Positions 1 to 7,241 are shown, counted from the stretch's first letter. The stretch is DNA of 15,966 nucleotides from JANMEX01 sp031422915 (GCA_031422915.1 JANPEK010000296.1:1-15966), one strand, 5' to 3'. The notes: generated by a model from the letters alone, not told the origin. Program-made: numbers and translations.

Positions 1-101
1 CCGGTGAAATCGGTGTCCTCGTAATAGACCCGCTGCAACAGCCGGTGGCCGAAATCCGTCAGCTCGCCCGCCAGCCCTTTACCAAGATCAGACATCGCCA
101 T
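1..101 (-). CDS. ybgC: YbgC-type acyl-CoA thioesterase, N-terminal part only
   Basis: Only the first 33 or so codons are present; the gene runs off the left edge. The visible protein ends in RLLQRVYYEDTDFTG, the hallmark of YbgC hotdog-fold thioesterases, where the Asp of the YEDTD segment is the catalytic acid. YbgC hydrolyses short-chain acyl-CoA thioesters in the cytoplasm and is normally the first gene of the tolQRAB-pal cluster, so the Tol-Pal genes probably lie just beyond the left edge (inference). Starts are possible at 110, 101 and 95; a GGGAA stretch favours 95 or 101. In many Hyphomicrobiales ruvB is directly followed by ybgC, but here about 4.2 kb of other genes separates them. 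Confidence 0.85.
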   Translation of the reverse strand, partial: MAMSDLGKGLAGELTDFGHRLLQRVYYEDTDFT

Positions 102-154
102 TTCCCGCATCACGCAATTGGCCGTATATGCGCCATGTCCCTTGGATTGGCAAA

Positions 155-1369
155 ATGAAACCTCTGCTCGCGTTCCTCATCCTCGTAGCCTCAGCCATTG
201 CAGCCAACGCGGCAACATTTGAAGGACGGCGCGGCATCTCGCTCGACATTTGGGATACCTGGCCGCAGGAGAGCACGTGGAGCGACGAAAAAGTGTTACT
301 GCCGTTCCCCGAATGGAAACGCTACATCGGCAGCGACGAACTGCGCGCGCTGAAAGACAGCGGCCTTGATTTCGTCCGCATTCCAATTGACCCGGCCCCG
401 TTCCTGTCCGGAGCCTCTGTCGCCCTGCAAGATCAGCTCTACGAACAAGCAGCCTCCGCTGTCGATCTGGCGCTCGATGCAGACCTCGGCGTTCTTGTCG
501 ATATCCACGCCATCCCCGCTGGCGAGCGCTCCATCGGCACCGGCGAAATTCTCTCTGATCCGGCAAAATTCGACGCCTACCTCAAATTCCTGCGCCGCAT
601 TGCCACATCCATAAAGGACAACGACCCCAAACGCGTCGCGCTCGAACTGTTCAACGAGCCGACCATCGACTGCGATACCGACGGCACCAACAACTGGCCC
701 GAAATGATGAAACAGGCCTTCGCAGCAGCCCGGTCTTCCGCAACAAAACTGACTCTGGTATTGTCCGGCGCATGTTGGGGCGGCGCAGAGGGGCTTGCCA
801 AGATCAACGCCGGTGATTTTCCCGATGACAATCTGATCTGGTCCTTCCACACCTACGACCCGTTCATTCTCACCCATCAGGGCGCGACTTGGGCGGGCGA
901 TTTCATGCCGCAGGTCTATGGTTTGCCATTCCCTTTGCACGAGGCATCAAAGCAGCAGCTTGAAGAGGCGCTCGACACCATCCGCGAGCGCATCAGAAAA
1001 GACGCACCAAAAGACCGTCGCGACGGTCACCTTGCTTACTTCGACGAGGAGATCGCCAAGATCGCCACGAAGGACGGGTTAGACTCTGAAATGGACCGCG
1101 CCTTCCAGATTGCTTCCGATTGGGCGAAGAAGAACAGCGTCAATCCTGCGGACATCATTCTCGGCGAATTTGGCATGATCCGCCAGGAGTATGACAATCC
1201 CTATGAAATGCCGCAGAAAGACCGGCTGGCCTATTACAAGGCGCAAGTGGACCGCGCCGAAAAACACGGATTCCGCTGGGCAGCCTTCTCCTACAGCGGC
1301 GCATTCGGTCTGCTGCGCGGCTGGAATGGCGATGCGGTTGAGCCATTTATCAAACAATTGACAGACTGA
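155..1369 (+). CDS. Secreted glycoside hydrolase family 5 (cellulase-like)
   Basis: This 404-residue protein begins with a Sec signal peptide (hydrophobic residues about 3-17, likely cleavage after ANA near residue 20), so it acts in the periplasm or outside the cell. GH5 landmarks appear in order: FVRIP (73-77), DIH (116-118), LFNEP with the acid/base Glu168, HTY (232-234) and GEFG with the nucleophile Glu338. Both catalytic glutamates of the retaining beta-glycosidase mechanism are present, so it should be active, probably on a beta-1,4- or mixed-linkage glucan; the substrate cannot be told from sequence. The start at 155 places the signal peptide at the terminus; an in-frame ATG at 128 would add nine polar residues. 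It diverges from ybgC and lies 63 bases upstream of a lipoprotein hydrolase gene that may share its transcript. Confidence 0.85.
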   Translation: MKPLLAFLILVASAIAANAATFEGRRGISLDIWDTWPQESTWSDEKVLLPFPEWKRYIGSDELRALKDSGLDFVRIPIDPAPFLSGASVALQDQLYEQAASAVDLALDADLGVLVDIHAIPAGERSIGTGEILSDPAKFDAYLKFLRRIATSIKDNDPKRVALELFNEPTIDCDTDGTNNWPEMMKQAFAAARSSATKLTLVLSGACWGGAEGLAKINAGDFPDDNLIWSFHTYDPFILTHQGATWAGDFMPQVYGLPFPLHEASKQQLEEALDTIRERIRKDAPKDRRDGHLAYFDEEIAKIATKDGLDSEMDRAFQIASDWAKKNSVNPADIILGEFGMIRQEYDNPYEMPQKDRLAYYKAQVDRAEKHGFRWAAFSYSGAFGLLRGWNGDAVEPFIKQLTD

Positions 1370-1432
1370 TTTGATTGCCTCGCGGCAATTGCCAAGCTAT
1401 GAAATCCGCAACCCAGAGGATTTATTGTTCCC

Positions 1433-2557
1433 ATGTTGCGAGCCTGTTCTGCGCTGCTCCTCAGTCTGCTTTTAGCCGCGTGCGTCACCGGACCCACCGA
1501 AATCGGCCAGATTTTGCCTGCGGACGCAAAGCTTGCCTCGTCCGGGCAGGTGATGGTGGTGACGAGCCGCAAGCCATTGTCAGACAAATCCCTCCTCTTT
1601 GGCGGCGACCGGTCCGATGCGCTGCATTTCGCTGACATCACCGTTTCAGTGCCTCTGAACCGCGAGCCTGGCACGATCAAACCGCCGGAAGGCAAGCCGG
1701 ATCTTGCCCGCGACTTCGGCGTCACCGCCGCGACGCTGACCGACGACGAAACAGTGTTCGCCGCACGGCTTCGTGCCGCACTCGCCGCGCGCCCGGCAGG
1801 TCAACGCTCGATCTTCATCTTCACCCACGGCTACAATGTCAGCTTCGCAGGCGGGCTTTTCTCGGCAGCGCAACTGCATCACGATTACAAAATACCGGGC
1901 GTTGCGATAATTTATTCATGGCCGTCCGCCCACAACGCCGCGCTTTACCTCTACGACCGCGACAGCGCCGAGTTTGCCCGCGGCGGCCTGACCAAAACCC
2001 TGAAAATCGCCGCTGCCGCAAAGCCGGAGTCCATCATCGTCCTCGCCCACTCGATGGGAACCTTCGTTGCCATGGAGGCGATGCGCACGCTGGCGCTGAC
2101 CGGCGACACGGCCACCATCGCAAAAATCGACGCGCTGATCCTCGCCGCGCCGGACATTGATGTCGATGTGTTCCGCACACAATTGGCAACGCTCACCACG
2201 CGCCCCAAGGCAATGATCGTGCTCGTCTCGCAAGAAGACAGGGCGCTCAAACTTTCCGGGAACCTGCGCGGCGGCCATCCCCGCGTCGGCGGCGGTTCCA
2301 ACAAGGAGGAACTGGTCAAAGAAGGCCTGATCGTCCTCGACATCGCCACCCTGCGCAACAAGGACGACAAACTCAGCCACTCAACCTTCGCCAATTCGGA
2401 AATGCTGATCAATCTGGTCAACGGCGGCCTGAACCTGACCACGCTGGAGCGGGCACAAGGCAACAAGGCGGGGTTGGTCGGCGACGGCCTTGGTGTCGCG
2501 GGCGACCTGTTGTCGTCGATTGTGTATTTGCCGGCACGGGTGGTCGGCGCGCGGTGA
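1433..2557 (+). CDS. DUF900-type alpha/beta hydrolase lipoprotein
   Basis: A 374-residue lipoprotein: the N-terminal hydrophobic stretch ends in the lipobox LLAAC, so Cys17 should be lipidated and the protein anchored in a membrane facing the periplasm. The rest is an alpha/beta hydrolase of the DUF900 (COG4782-like) group: the oxyanion-hole motif FIFTHGYN (128-135), YSWPS (161-165), the nucleophile elbow AHSMG with Ser207, APDID (239-243) supplying the likely acid, and SHSTF with His316 as the likely catalytic histidine. The family is expected to be esterase- or lipase-like, but its substrate is unknown. An AGAGGA stretch sits about 15 bases before the start. It follows the GH5 gene on the same strand, so a two-gene unit for secreted hydrolases is plausible. 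Confidence 0.8.
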   Translation: MLRACSALLLSLLLAACVTGPTEIGQILPADAKLASSGQVMVVTSRKPLSDKSLLFGGDRSDALHFADITVSVPLNREPGTIKPPEGKPDLARDFGVTAATLTDDETVFAARLRAALAARPAGQRSIFIFTHGYNVSFAGGLFSAAQLHHDYKIPGVAIIYSWPSAHNAALYLYDRDSAEFARGGLTKTLKIAAAAKPESIIVLAHSMGTFVAMEAMRTLALTGDTATIAKIDALILAAPDIDVDVFRTQLATLTTRPKAMIVLVSQEDRALKLSGNLRGGHPRVGGGSNKEELVKEGLIVLDIATLRNKDDKLSHSTFANSEMLINLVNGGLNLTTLERAQGNKAGLVGDGLGVAGDLLSSIVYLPARVVGAR

Positions 2558-2587
2558 AGTGAACAATCACAGTGCATGGGTGCCATC

Positions 2588-2610
2588 CACTTGAATTGTA
2601 CAGCCAAGTG
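2588..2610 (+). promoter_or_regulatory. Candidate operator upstream of DUF1778/GNAT module
   Basis: A perfect inverted repeat, CACTTG (2588-2593) and CAAGTG (2605-2610), brackets a near-central TGTACA palindrome (2597-2602), 27 bases before the antitoxin start. DUF1778 antitoxins bind palindromes at their own promoters through a ribbon-helix-helix domain. That this is the operator is inference from position and symmetry. Confidence 0.4.
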
Positions 2611-2636
2611 ACGTACCTCATGAGCAGAGGTGCCCT

Positions 2637-2939
2637 ATGTCAGTCAACCCGAATATCGCAGAAGAACGCAGCACGGAGCGGATGAATTTCCGCGTCAAGC
2701 CCCGTATCAAGTCAGCGATCCAGCGTGCTGCCGCGCTGGCGGGCGTTGACGATTCCGCCTTTGCCATGTCCGCCGCCTACAAAGCGGCGCTGGACATGAT
2801 TGCTTTGCATGAGCGGACAATGCTTCAACCTGAAGAGTATGAGGCTTTTTTCAAGGCGCTCGATGAAGGGGCAAAGCCGAACGCCAAGCTTCAGGCGGCG
2901 CTCGACCGGCACGATGCCACCGTCATATCGCGCTCCTGA
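2637..2939 (+). CDS. DUF1778 (TacA-like) ribbon-helix-helix antitoxin
   Basis: A 100-residue protein with an N-terminal ribbon-helix-helix segment (about 15-52: RMNFRVKPRIKSAIQRAA followed by two helices), the arrangement of DUF1778 antitoxins such as TacA. The C-terminal part (about 60-92, LQPEEYEAFFKALDE and after) matches the segment that wraps around and neutralises the partner acetyltransferase. A GAGG ribosome-binding site lies six bases before the ATG. The stop is two bases before the GTG start of the GNAT toxin gene, the usual antitoxin-first order. It should be a cytoplasmic DNA-binding protein that represses its own operon with the toxin. Confidence 0.85.
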   Translation: MSVNPNIAEERSTERMNFRVKPRIKSAIQRAAALAGVDDSAFAMSAAYKAALDMIALHERTMLQPEEYEAFFKALDEGAKPNAKLQAALDRHDATVISRS

Positions 2940-2941
2940 AG

Positions 2942-3463
2942 GTGAGCCCGTCTGCGCCGGTTTTTGTTGAGCCTCTCGACACAGCAAGGCATGACCGCGT
3001 CTCCTTTTCAAGCGGCGTCGGCCAATGCGATAACTTCCTTCGCTTGACCGCGGGAAAGCTCAGCAAAGCCGGGCACACGCGCGTCTTTGTCATGACGCCC
3101 GACGGCCAGAAGATCATCGGCTATTATGCCTTGAACGCTTCCTCTATTGACTATCGCGAACTTCCAAGCCCGTTCGCTCGCGACCGCCCCGCAAGCGGCT
3201 TCATCCCGGCCGCATTCATCGCAATGATCGCAATTGATCGGGCGGAGCAGGGCAAAGGCTATGGAGGTGACCTTCTGGCAAACGCGTTCAGACGCATCGC
3301 CGAGGCGCAGCAAAACATCGGCCTGTCAGTCGCGGTTCTGGATGTGCTGGATGACGGGGACAGCGAGGCAGTTGAGCGACGCGTGCGGCTTTACCGCTCG
3401 TATGGCTTTCAACCGTTTGCGGAAAGGCCGTTGCGGATGTGGATATCAGTGAAGGGGATTTGA
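2942..3463 (+). CDS. GNAT acetyltransferase toxin, TacT-like
   Basis: A 173-residue single GNAT domain with a GTG start. The acetyl-CoA pyrophosphate-binding motif is EQGKGYGG (102-109), and LYRSYGF (150-156) carries the tyrosine that acts as general acid in GNAT enzymes. VGQCDNFLR near residue 27 and IIGYYALN near 58 are typical of TacT-type toxins. Such toxins acetylate the amino group of the amino acid on charged tRNAs and so stop translation. The gene sits two bases after a DUF1778 antitoxin, which settles the assignment. No residue expected for activity is obviously missing, so the module looks complete. The tRNA target is not predictable here. Confidence 0.85.
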   Translation: MSPSAPVFVEPLDTARHDRVSFSSGVGQCDNFLRLTAGKLSKAGHTRVFVMTPDGQKIIGYYALNASSIDYRELPSPFARDRPASGFIPAAFIAMIAIDRAEQGKGYGGDLLANAFRRIAEAQQNIGLSVAVLDVLDDGDSEAVERRVRLYRSYGFQPFAERPLRMWISVKGI

Positions 3464-3566
3464 CCCGATGCTGTGCCCGTATTGAGGCAAGTAGCTGATC
3501 GCAAATACCGCACAATGCGATTTCACCCCAAACAACTCCAAAGTTGCCACAAGTATTTGAACATTC

Positions 3567-4277
3567 TCATTGAGGACCAAGATTTCTGCCACTGAGAGCA
3601 ACACACGGACCATCTGGATATGATAAAAAATAGGCCTCTACAAAGGGTAAAAAGTCAAACCGCTCGTTTCTGTCCAAGAGAAGCTTCCCACTATTCGTCC
3701 GGCGATCAGCGACCACAAGGATTTTGGAGATTTGGCCAACTCCCAAGTCACCTACCTTCAGATGCTCCACCGTAGCTGAAATCGCTTTTTGTATTTCGGA
3801 TGCGCCATTAGGGACTACCCAGCCGACGGCATCGTTGATGAGACTCCAGTCATGAACGAAGGCCCTGTGGGCTACGATTTTAAGCCCCGGTATCGATGTG
3901 ATTTCAACATTCTGACCGTACTCCCGATTTTCAAAGTTTTGGCCCAAGATAATTTGAACGGTTTCAGAAAGTCTTGGCGTGTTGAGGTTACCCAAAAACT
4001 TCACACGCATCTGAAGGCTTGATGCCCTTTGAAACTGTGCCCGGAGTTCGTTGACTTTCTTGGCATTGAAACTTTCTGTCTTTTTGAATTCCGAGCCGCC
4101 CCGGCCAATCGAACCTTTGAAAACTTGAGTGACTTCCAGACCAAATTGGTTGCGTCCCTCAGCGATATTGAAATCAGGCGGTTCCGCTCCCAGCTCGATT
4201 TCCCAATTAAAGCCGAGAAGAGACTTGGCAGTCTCAACGAAAGCCAGTTCACGATTTTTTTGAGACTTCCGCGTCAC
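3567..4277 (-). CDS. Unknown protein with PD-(D/E)XK-like motif
   Basis: I do not recognise this 236-residue protein. The open frame extends upstream into ruvB, but the GTG at 4277 with GGGAA about eight bases before it is the sensible start. Residues 33-51 read PPDF, a short insert, then FGLEVTQV: an Asp (35) and a Glu (48) on adjacent predicted strands, as in divergent PD-(D/E)XK nuclease folds, but with Thr where the catalytic Lys would be. A later hydrophobic strand (KILVVADRR, 185-193) also fits an alpha/beta core. No signal peptide or membrane segment is seen. The region is less GC-rich than its neighbours and the gene follows ruvB by 79 bases, convergent with the GNAT toxin gene. A nuclease or defence role is inference only. 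Confidence 0.6.
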   Translation of the reverse strand: MTRKSQKNRELAFVETAKSLLGFNWEIELGAEPPDFNIAEGRNQFGLEVTQVFKGSIGRGGSEFKKTESFNAKKVNELRAQFQRASSLQMRVKFLGNLNTPRLSETVQIILGQNFENREYGQNVEITSIPGLKIVAHRAFVHDWSLINDAVGWVVPNGASEIQKAISATVEHLKVGDLGVGQISKILVVADRRTNSGKLLLDRNERFDFLPFVEAYFLSYPDGPCVALSGRNLGPQ

Positions 4278-4356
4278 GCCATATTCCCAAGATGTGAAAC
4301 AAATAGAGAACCATATCAATCTCAGTCGAACCTTCAACTTCAGATCCAGCCGAACA

Positions 4357-5391
4357 CTACTCCTCCTCAAACAGCAGCGCCTGCTGTGCCAAATCCCTCG
4401 GCGCTTCCAGCCCGAGGTGCCGCCAAGCATTCGCCGCCAACACCCGTCCACGCGGCGTCCGCTGCAAAAAACCTTGCTGGATGAGATAAGGCTCAATGAT
4501 ATCCTCAATCGCATCGCGCGGTTCAGACAGGCCCGCCGCAATCGTCTCGACGCCGACCGGGCCGCCGCCGAAATTCTGCGCGATCATGTTGAGGTATCTG
4601 CGGTCGAGCGCATCGAGGCCGAGACTGTCCACTTCAAGCCGCAGCAGCGCGGCGTCTGCCAGCGCGCGCGTCACTTTCTCGCCACCGCCCGCATGGGCAA
4701 AGTCGCGCACTCGGCGCAGGAGCCGTCCGGCAATGCGTGGCGTGCCGCGTGACCGACGGGCGATTTCCGTGGCACCGTCATCGTCAAGCGGCAGACCGAG
4801 AATGCGCGCCCCGCGCCGCACGATCAGCTCCAGTTCTTCCACCGTGTAAAAATTCAGCCGCACCGGAATGCCGAACCGGTCACGCAGCGGATTGGTCAAA
4901 AGCCCCAGCCGCGTCGTCGCCGCGACAAGCGTGAACTTCGCCAAGTCTATCTTCACCGACCGCGCAGCTGGCCCTTCGCCGATGATCAGATCCAGCTGGT
5001 AATCCTCCATCGCCGGATAGAGAATTTCCTCCACCGCCGGTGAAAGCCGGTGGATTTCATCAATGAACAGCACGTCGTTTTCTTCAAGATTGGTCAAAAG
5101 CGCCGCCAGATCGCCCGCCTTGGCAATCACCGGACCCGACGTGGAGCGGAAGTTGACACCAAGCTCACGAGCCATGATCTGCGCCAGCGTCGTCTTGCCA
5201 AGCCCCGGCGGGCCGACGAACAGCACATGGTCCAGCGCCTCGCCGCGAGACTTGGCCGCATCGATAAACACCTTGAGATTCTCCCGCGCCGCCTTCTGCC
5301 CGACAAATTCGGCAAGCGACTGCGGTCGCAAGGTCGTGTCCACGTCCTCGCCGCGCTTTTCGGGAGTGATAAGACGGGCGGGATCGGTCAT
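4357..5391 (-). CDS. ruvB: Holliday junction branch migration ATPase RuvB
   Basis: RuvB is the hexameric AAA+ motor that, loaded by RuvA, drives branch migration of Holliday junctions in recombination and repair. The 344-residue length is normal. Visible motifs: Walker A GPPGLGKT (60-67), Walker B LFIDEIH (108-114), sensor 1 AATTR (157-161), the NPLRDRFG arginine-finger segment (167-174) and the sensor 2 region GTPRIAGRLLRR (216-227); the C-terminal winged-helix domain is complete. Its ATG overlaps the TGA of the preceding membrane-protein gene (ATGA at 5388-5391), so translation is probably coupled. No strong promoter of its own is evident, so it likely depends on transcripts from the vapB1, vapB2 and ruvC promoters. 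Confidence 0.97.
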   Translation of the reverse strand: MTDPARLITPEKRGEDVDTTLRPQSLAEFVGQKAARENLKVFIDAAKSRGEALDHVLFVGPPGLGKTTLAQIMARELGVNFRSTSGPVIAKAGDLAALLTNLEENDVLFIDEIHRLSPAVEEILYPAMEDYQLDLIIGEGPAARSVKIDLAKFTLVAATTRLGLLTNPLRDRFGIPVRLNFYTVEELELIVRRGARILGLPLDDDGATEIARRSRGTPRIAGRLLRRVRDFAHAGGGEKVTRALADAALLRLEVDSLGLDALDRRYLNMIAQNFGGGPVGVETIAAGLSEPRDAIEDIIEPYLIQQGFLQRTPRGRVLAANAWRHLGLEAPRDLAQQALLFEEE

Positions 5392-5885
5392 GCTGTTCGG
5401 GCTTTCAGATAATCATACAAATAGACGCATATGAACCAGAGTACGAGAGCAGGAACCATTACTTCTGATATGGAGATAAACAAGAAATCGTACCCTAAAT
5501 CTAGCGTAGATTCCAAAGAAAATTCATCGGATCGGAAATTAGTTGCAAAAAAGTAAATTTTTAAACCAAATATCATAATAGCACTTGTTATTGGAATCAG
5601 AAATAATTTCTTTCGAATTAATAATATTAAGCATAGAGAAATGATGCAAAAAAAGAAAAAATTAACTAATAGATAATCTAAACTGTGCTTCAAGACACCA
5701 AAAAAAAGCGTTATTGCCGTTGGTACTTCATTACTTCGGTAGTATTGCCAATATGACATGGTTACTAGGCGCGCCAAAGTGTGAAATACAGGCCAAATCA
5801 CCAACCCTGTCGCAAAAACCACCAATATGAATTTGACTGAGTCCTTCAGGGAGCCATCGGCATCCCTATCAAAAAGTGTCCTCAT
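5388..5885 (-). CDS. Unknown four-helix membrane protein coupled to vapC1 and ruvB
   Basis: A 165-residue predicted inner-membrane protein that I do not recognise. Hydrophobic segments lie at about 17-37, 71-90, 93-113 and 137-157; the N terminus is charged (FDRDADGSLKDS). The frame extends upstream into vapC1, but the ATG at 5885 overlaps the vapC1 stop in an ATGA, a natural coupled start, and the gene's own stop overlaps the ruvB start in the same way. The central part (about 5460-5760) is strikingly A/T-rich and uses many AAA, ATT and TTT codons, unlike the GC-rich genes on both sides, which suggests horizontal acquisition. Position suggests it travelled with vapBC1 as a third gene; a function cannot be assigned. 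Confidence 0.7.
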   Translation of the reverse strand: MRTLFDRDADGSLKDSVKFILVVFATGLVIWPVFHTLARLVTMSYWQYYRSNEVPTAITLFFGVLKHSLDYLLVNFFFFCIISLCLILLIRKKLFLIPITSAIMIFGLKIYFFATNFRSDEFSLESTLDLGYDFLFISISEVMVPALVLWFICVYLYDYLKARTA

Positions 5886-6277
5886 CGCAGCATCTCCATG
5901 CCGGGGATGCGGGCGGCAGCGCGCCGGTCGAACGTCACAGTGCGCTCGCATCCTGCTTTCCTGCACAGATGTGCAATGAGGTAATCTCCCATTTGGTTTG
6001 GATCGGCTCCATCCTGCCTGATGAACTCCACACTTTCGCGCGCCTCAACGACAAAGTCATCAGAATCAAGAAGCTGACACAAGCTGCTGCCGATTTCTTC
6101 CTTGCTGAAGCGGTAGCGTCTGCGCAGCACCCAGACCACTTCCGCGAGCGTTACCGCGCTGACGAACGCAGGACTTGATGGCGACCGTTCCTTGAAGAAC
6201 GCAACCGCCGTCTGATGCTGCCGGGCGTCATCTGCCGTCAAAAGACGCAACAACACATTTGTGTCGATCCCGATCAT
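5882..6277 (-). CDS. vapC: VapC-type PIN-domain toxin (module 1)
   Basis: A 131-residue PIN-domain ribonuclease. The acidic metal-binding residues are all present: Asp5 (GIDTNVLLR), Glu46 (LAEVVW), Asp98 (GDYLIA) and Asp117 (TFDRRA). VapC toxins are Mg-dependent endoribonucleases that usually cleave tRNA or the 23S sarcin-ricin loop to block translation; the target here is unknown. The ATG overlaps the vapB1 stop (ATGA, 6274-6277), and the stop overlaps the next start (ATGA, 5882-5885). The intact active site indicates a functional module. It is only distantly similar to the second VapC in this window, so the two look like separate acquisitions rather than a local duplication. Confidence 0.92.
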   Translation of the reverse strand: MIGIDTNVLLRLLTADDARQHQTAVAFFKERSPSSPAFVSAVTLAEVVWVLRRRYRFSKEEIGSSLCQLLDSDDFVVEARESVEFIRQDGADPNQMGDYLIAHLCRKAGCERTVTFDRRAAARIPGMEMLR

Positions 6278-6555
6278 TGCAGGCCTTCATTCCACTCGCG
6301 CTTGATCCGCTCATCGTCTTCAGACAGCGCCTCGCTGATCGCCTCGTCCATTTCCTCAATGGTGAAGGCCTTCATTCCCGGGCGGTGTAATATTCCGGCC
6401 AAATCAACGGCTCGCAGGTTCCGCGGCCTCACCCACGTTTTTCCGCCCTCTTCAACAAATTCAACAGCATCACCCGGTTTGAGCGAGTGCCGGTCACGCA
6501 CTTCCTTCGGCAGCGTTATTTGCCCTTTGGAGGTGATCAACGCTCTGGCACCCAT
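6274..6555 (-). CDS. vapB: VapB-type AbrB/SpoVT antitoxin (module 1)
   Basis: A 93-residue antitoxin with an N-terminal swapped-hairpin AbrB domain (ALITSKGQITLPKEVRD, GDAVEFVEEGGK) and a C-terminal tail (about 55-93) rich in Glu and Asp that should wrap around VapC. The ATG at 6555 is chosen because GGAG (6566-6563) lies seven bases before it; a TTG at 6573 is in frame but would start only a few bases after the predicted transcription start. It binds DNA and should repress the promoter at 6589-6617 together with VapC. The stop overlaps the vapC1 start. This is the first gene of a coupled series leading to ruvB. Confidence 0.9.
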   Translation of the reverse strand: MGARALITSKGQITLPKEVRDRHSLKPGDAVEFVEEGGKTWVRPRNLRAVDLAGILHRPGMKAFTIEEMDEAISEALSEDDERIKREWNEGLQ

Positions 6556-6617
6556 TTCCTTACTCCAATTCAAATTCCTTACTTCTGTATCTTAGTAAGG
6601 AATGAGATAACAATCAA
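6556..6617 (-). promoter_or_regulatory. vapBC1-ruvB promoter with three operator half-sites
   Basis: On the minus strand a -35 TTGATT (6617-6612), a 17-base spacer and a -10 TAAGAT (6594-6589) form a good sigma-70 promoter beginning six bases after the ruvA stop codon. A perfect 10-bp inverted repeat, ATTCCTTACT (6574-6583) and AGTAAGGAAT (6594-6603), overlaps the -10 element. A third copy of the half-site, TTCCTTACT, lies at 6556-6564 over the vapB1 ribosome-binding region. This is the layout expected for VapBC autorepression. Because no other clear promoter lies before ruvB, it may also drive ruvB. Confidence 0.65.
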
Positions 6618-6623
6618 GGACGC

Positions 6624-7241
6624 TCACCGCGCCAGCTCCTTCAGCCCGAACCTGATCAGCTTGGCCGAATCCGCACCCTCGCCTGCAACCTTCATCGCCG
6701 CCGCAATCGCATTAGCTGCCATGTCGCGCGAATAGCCAAGGTTTGTCAGTGCAGAGACCGCGTCAGTGATCGGCCGCGGCGCAACACCTTCGCCGAGTTC
6801 CTGTTTCAAGCCAATCGTGCCCGATGCCTCGCCCGCAAACGCCGGAGCCTTGTTCTTCAATTCCGTGACGATGCGCTCGGCAACCTTCTTGCCGACGCCC
6901 GGCGCACGGCTGACCATCGCCAAGTCTCTCAGCGCAATCGCATTGGCCAGATCCGACGGCGGCAATGTTGAAAGCACCGCCAGCGCCACCTTCGCACCAA
7001 CGCCCTGCACGCTTTGCAGCAGCCGGAACCATTCGCGCTCCAGGTGGGTCTGAAACCCGAACAGCCGGATCATGTCCTCGCGCACATAGGTCTCGATGTG
7101 CAGCACCACAGACTCGCCCGGCGCCGGCAAATTGCCCAACGTCCGCGCCGAGCAGAAGGCGACGTAGCAGACCCCGTGCACGTCGATGATCACATGGTCC
7201 TCGGCGATTTCGTCAACCGTGCCTTTGAGTTTTCCGATCAT
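6624..7241 (-). CDS. ruvA: Holliday junction branch migration protein RuvA
   Basis: RuvA is the junction-binding tetramer that loads RuvB. The 205-residue protein has the N-terminal OB-fold domain (MIGKLKGTVD start), the acidic-pin residues Glu55 and Asp56 in REDMIRLFGF, two helix-hairpin-helix motifs (VQGVGAKVAL 78-87, APGVGKKVAERI 113-124) and the C-terminal RuvB-binding domain (about 158-205). The ATG at 7241 gives the canonical family start; in-frame starts further upstream would read through vapC2. The vapC2 stop is 13 bases upstream and the GAGAGG ribosome-binding sequence overlaps or abuts it, so ruvA is likely co-transcribed with vapBC2. Confidence 0.96.
   Translation of the reverse strand: MIGKLKGTVDEIAEDHVIIDVHGVCYVAFCSARTLGNLPAPGESVVLHIETYVREDMIRLFGFQTHLEREWFRLLQSVQGVGAKVALAVLSTLPPSDLANAIALRDLAMVSRAPGVGKKVAERIVTELKNKAPAFAGEASGTIGLKQELGEGVAPRPITDAVSALTNLGYSRDMAANAIAAAMKVAGEGADSAKLIRFGLKELAR

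Noticed and set aside
1374..1389. ATTGCC-TCGC-GGCAAT hairpin between the GH5 and lipoprotein genes as a terminator
   Set aside because: Only six base pairs with no T run; too weak to call.
4278..4541. Upstream extension of the unknown protein into the ruvB 3' end (324-codon frame)
   Set aside because: The extension is the shadow of ruvB, Arg/Cys-rich and unlike the rest; the GTG at 4277 has a ribosome-binding site.
6589..6621. Second SOS box at the vapBC1-ruvB promoter
   Set aside because: The bases GTCCTTGATTGTTAT align with the GTTC-N7-GTTC pattern at only about half of the defined positions, so LexA control is not supported there.
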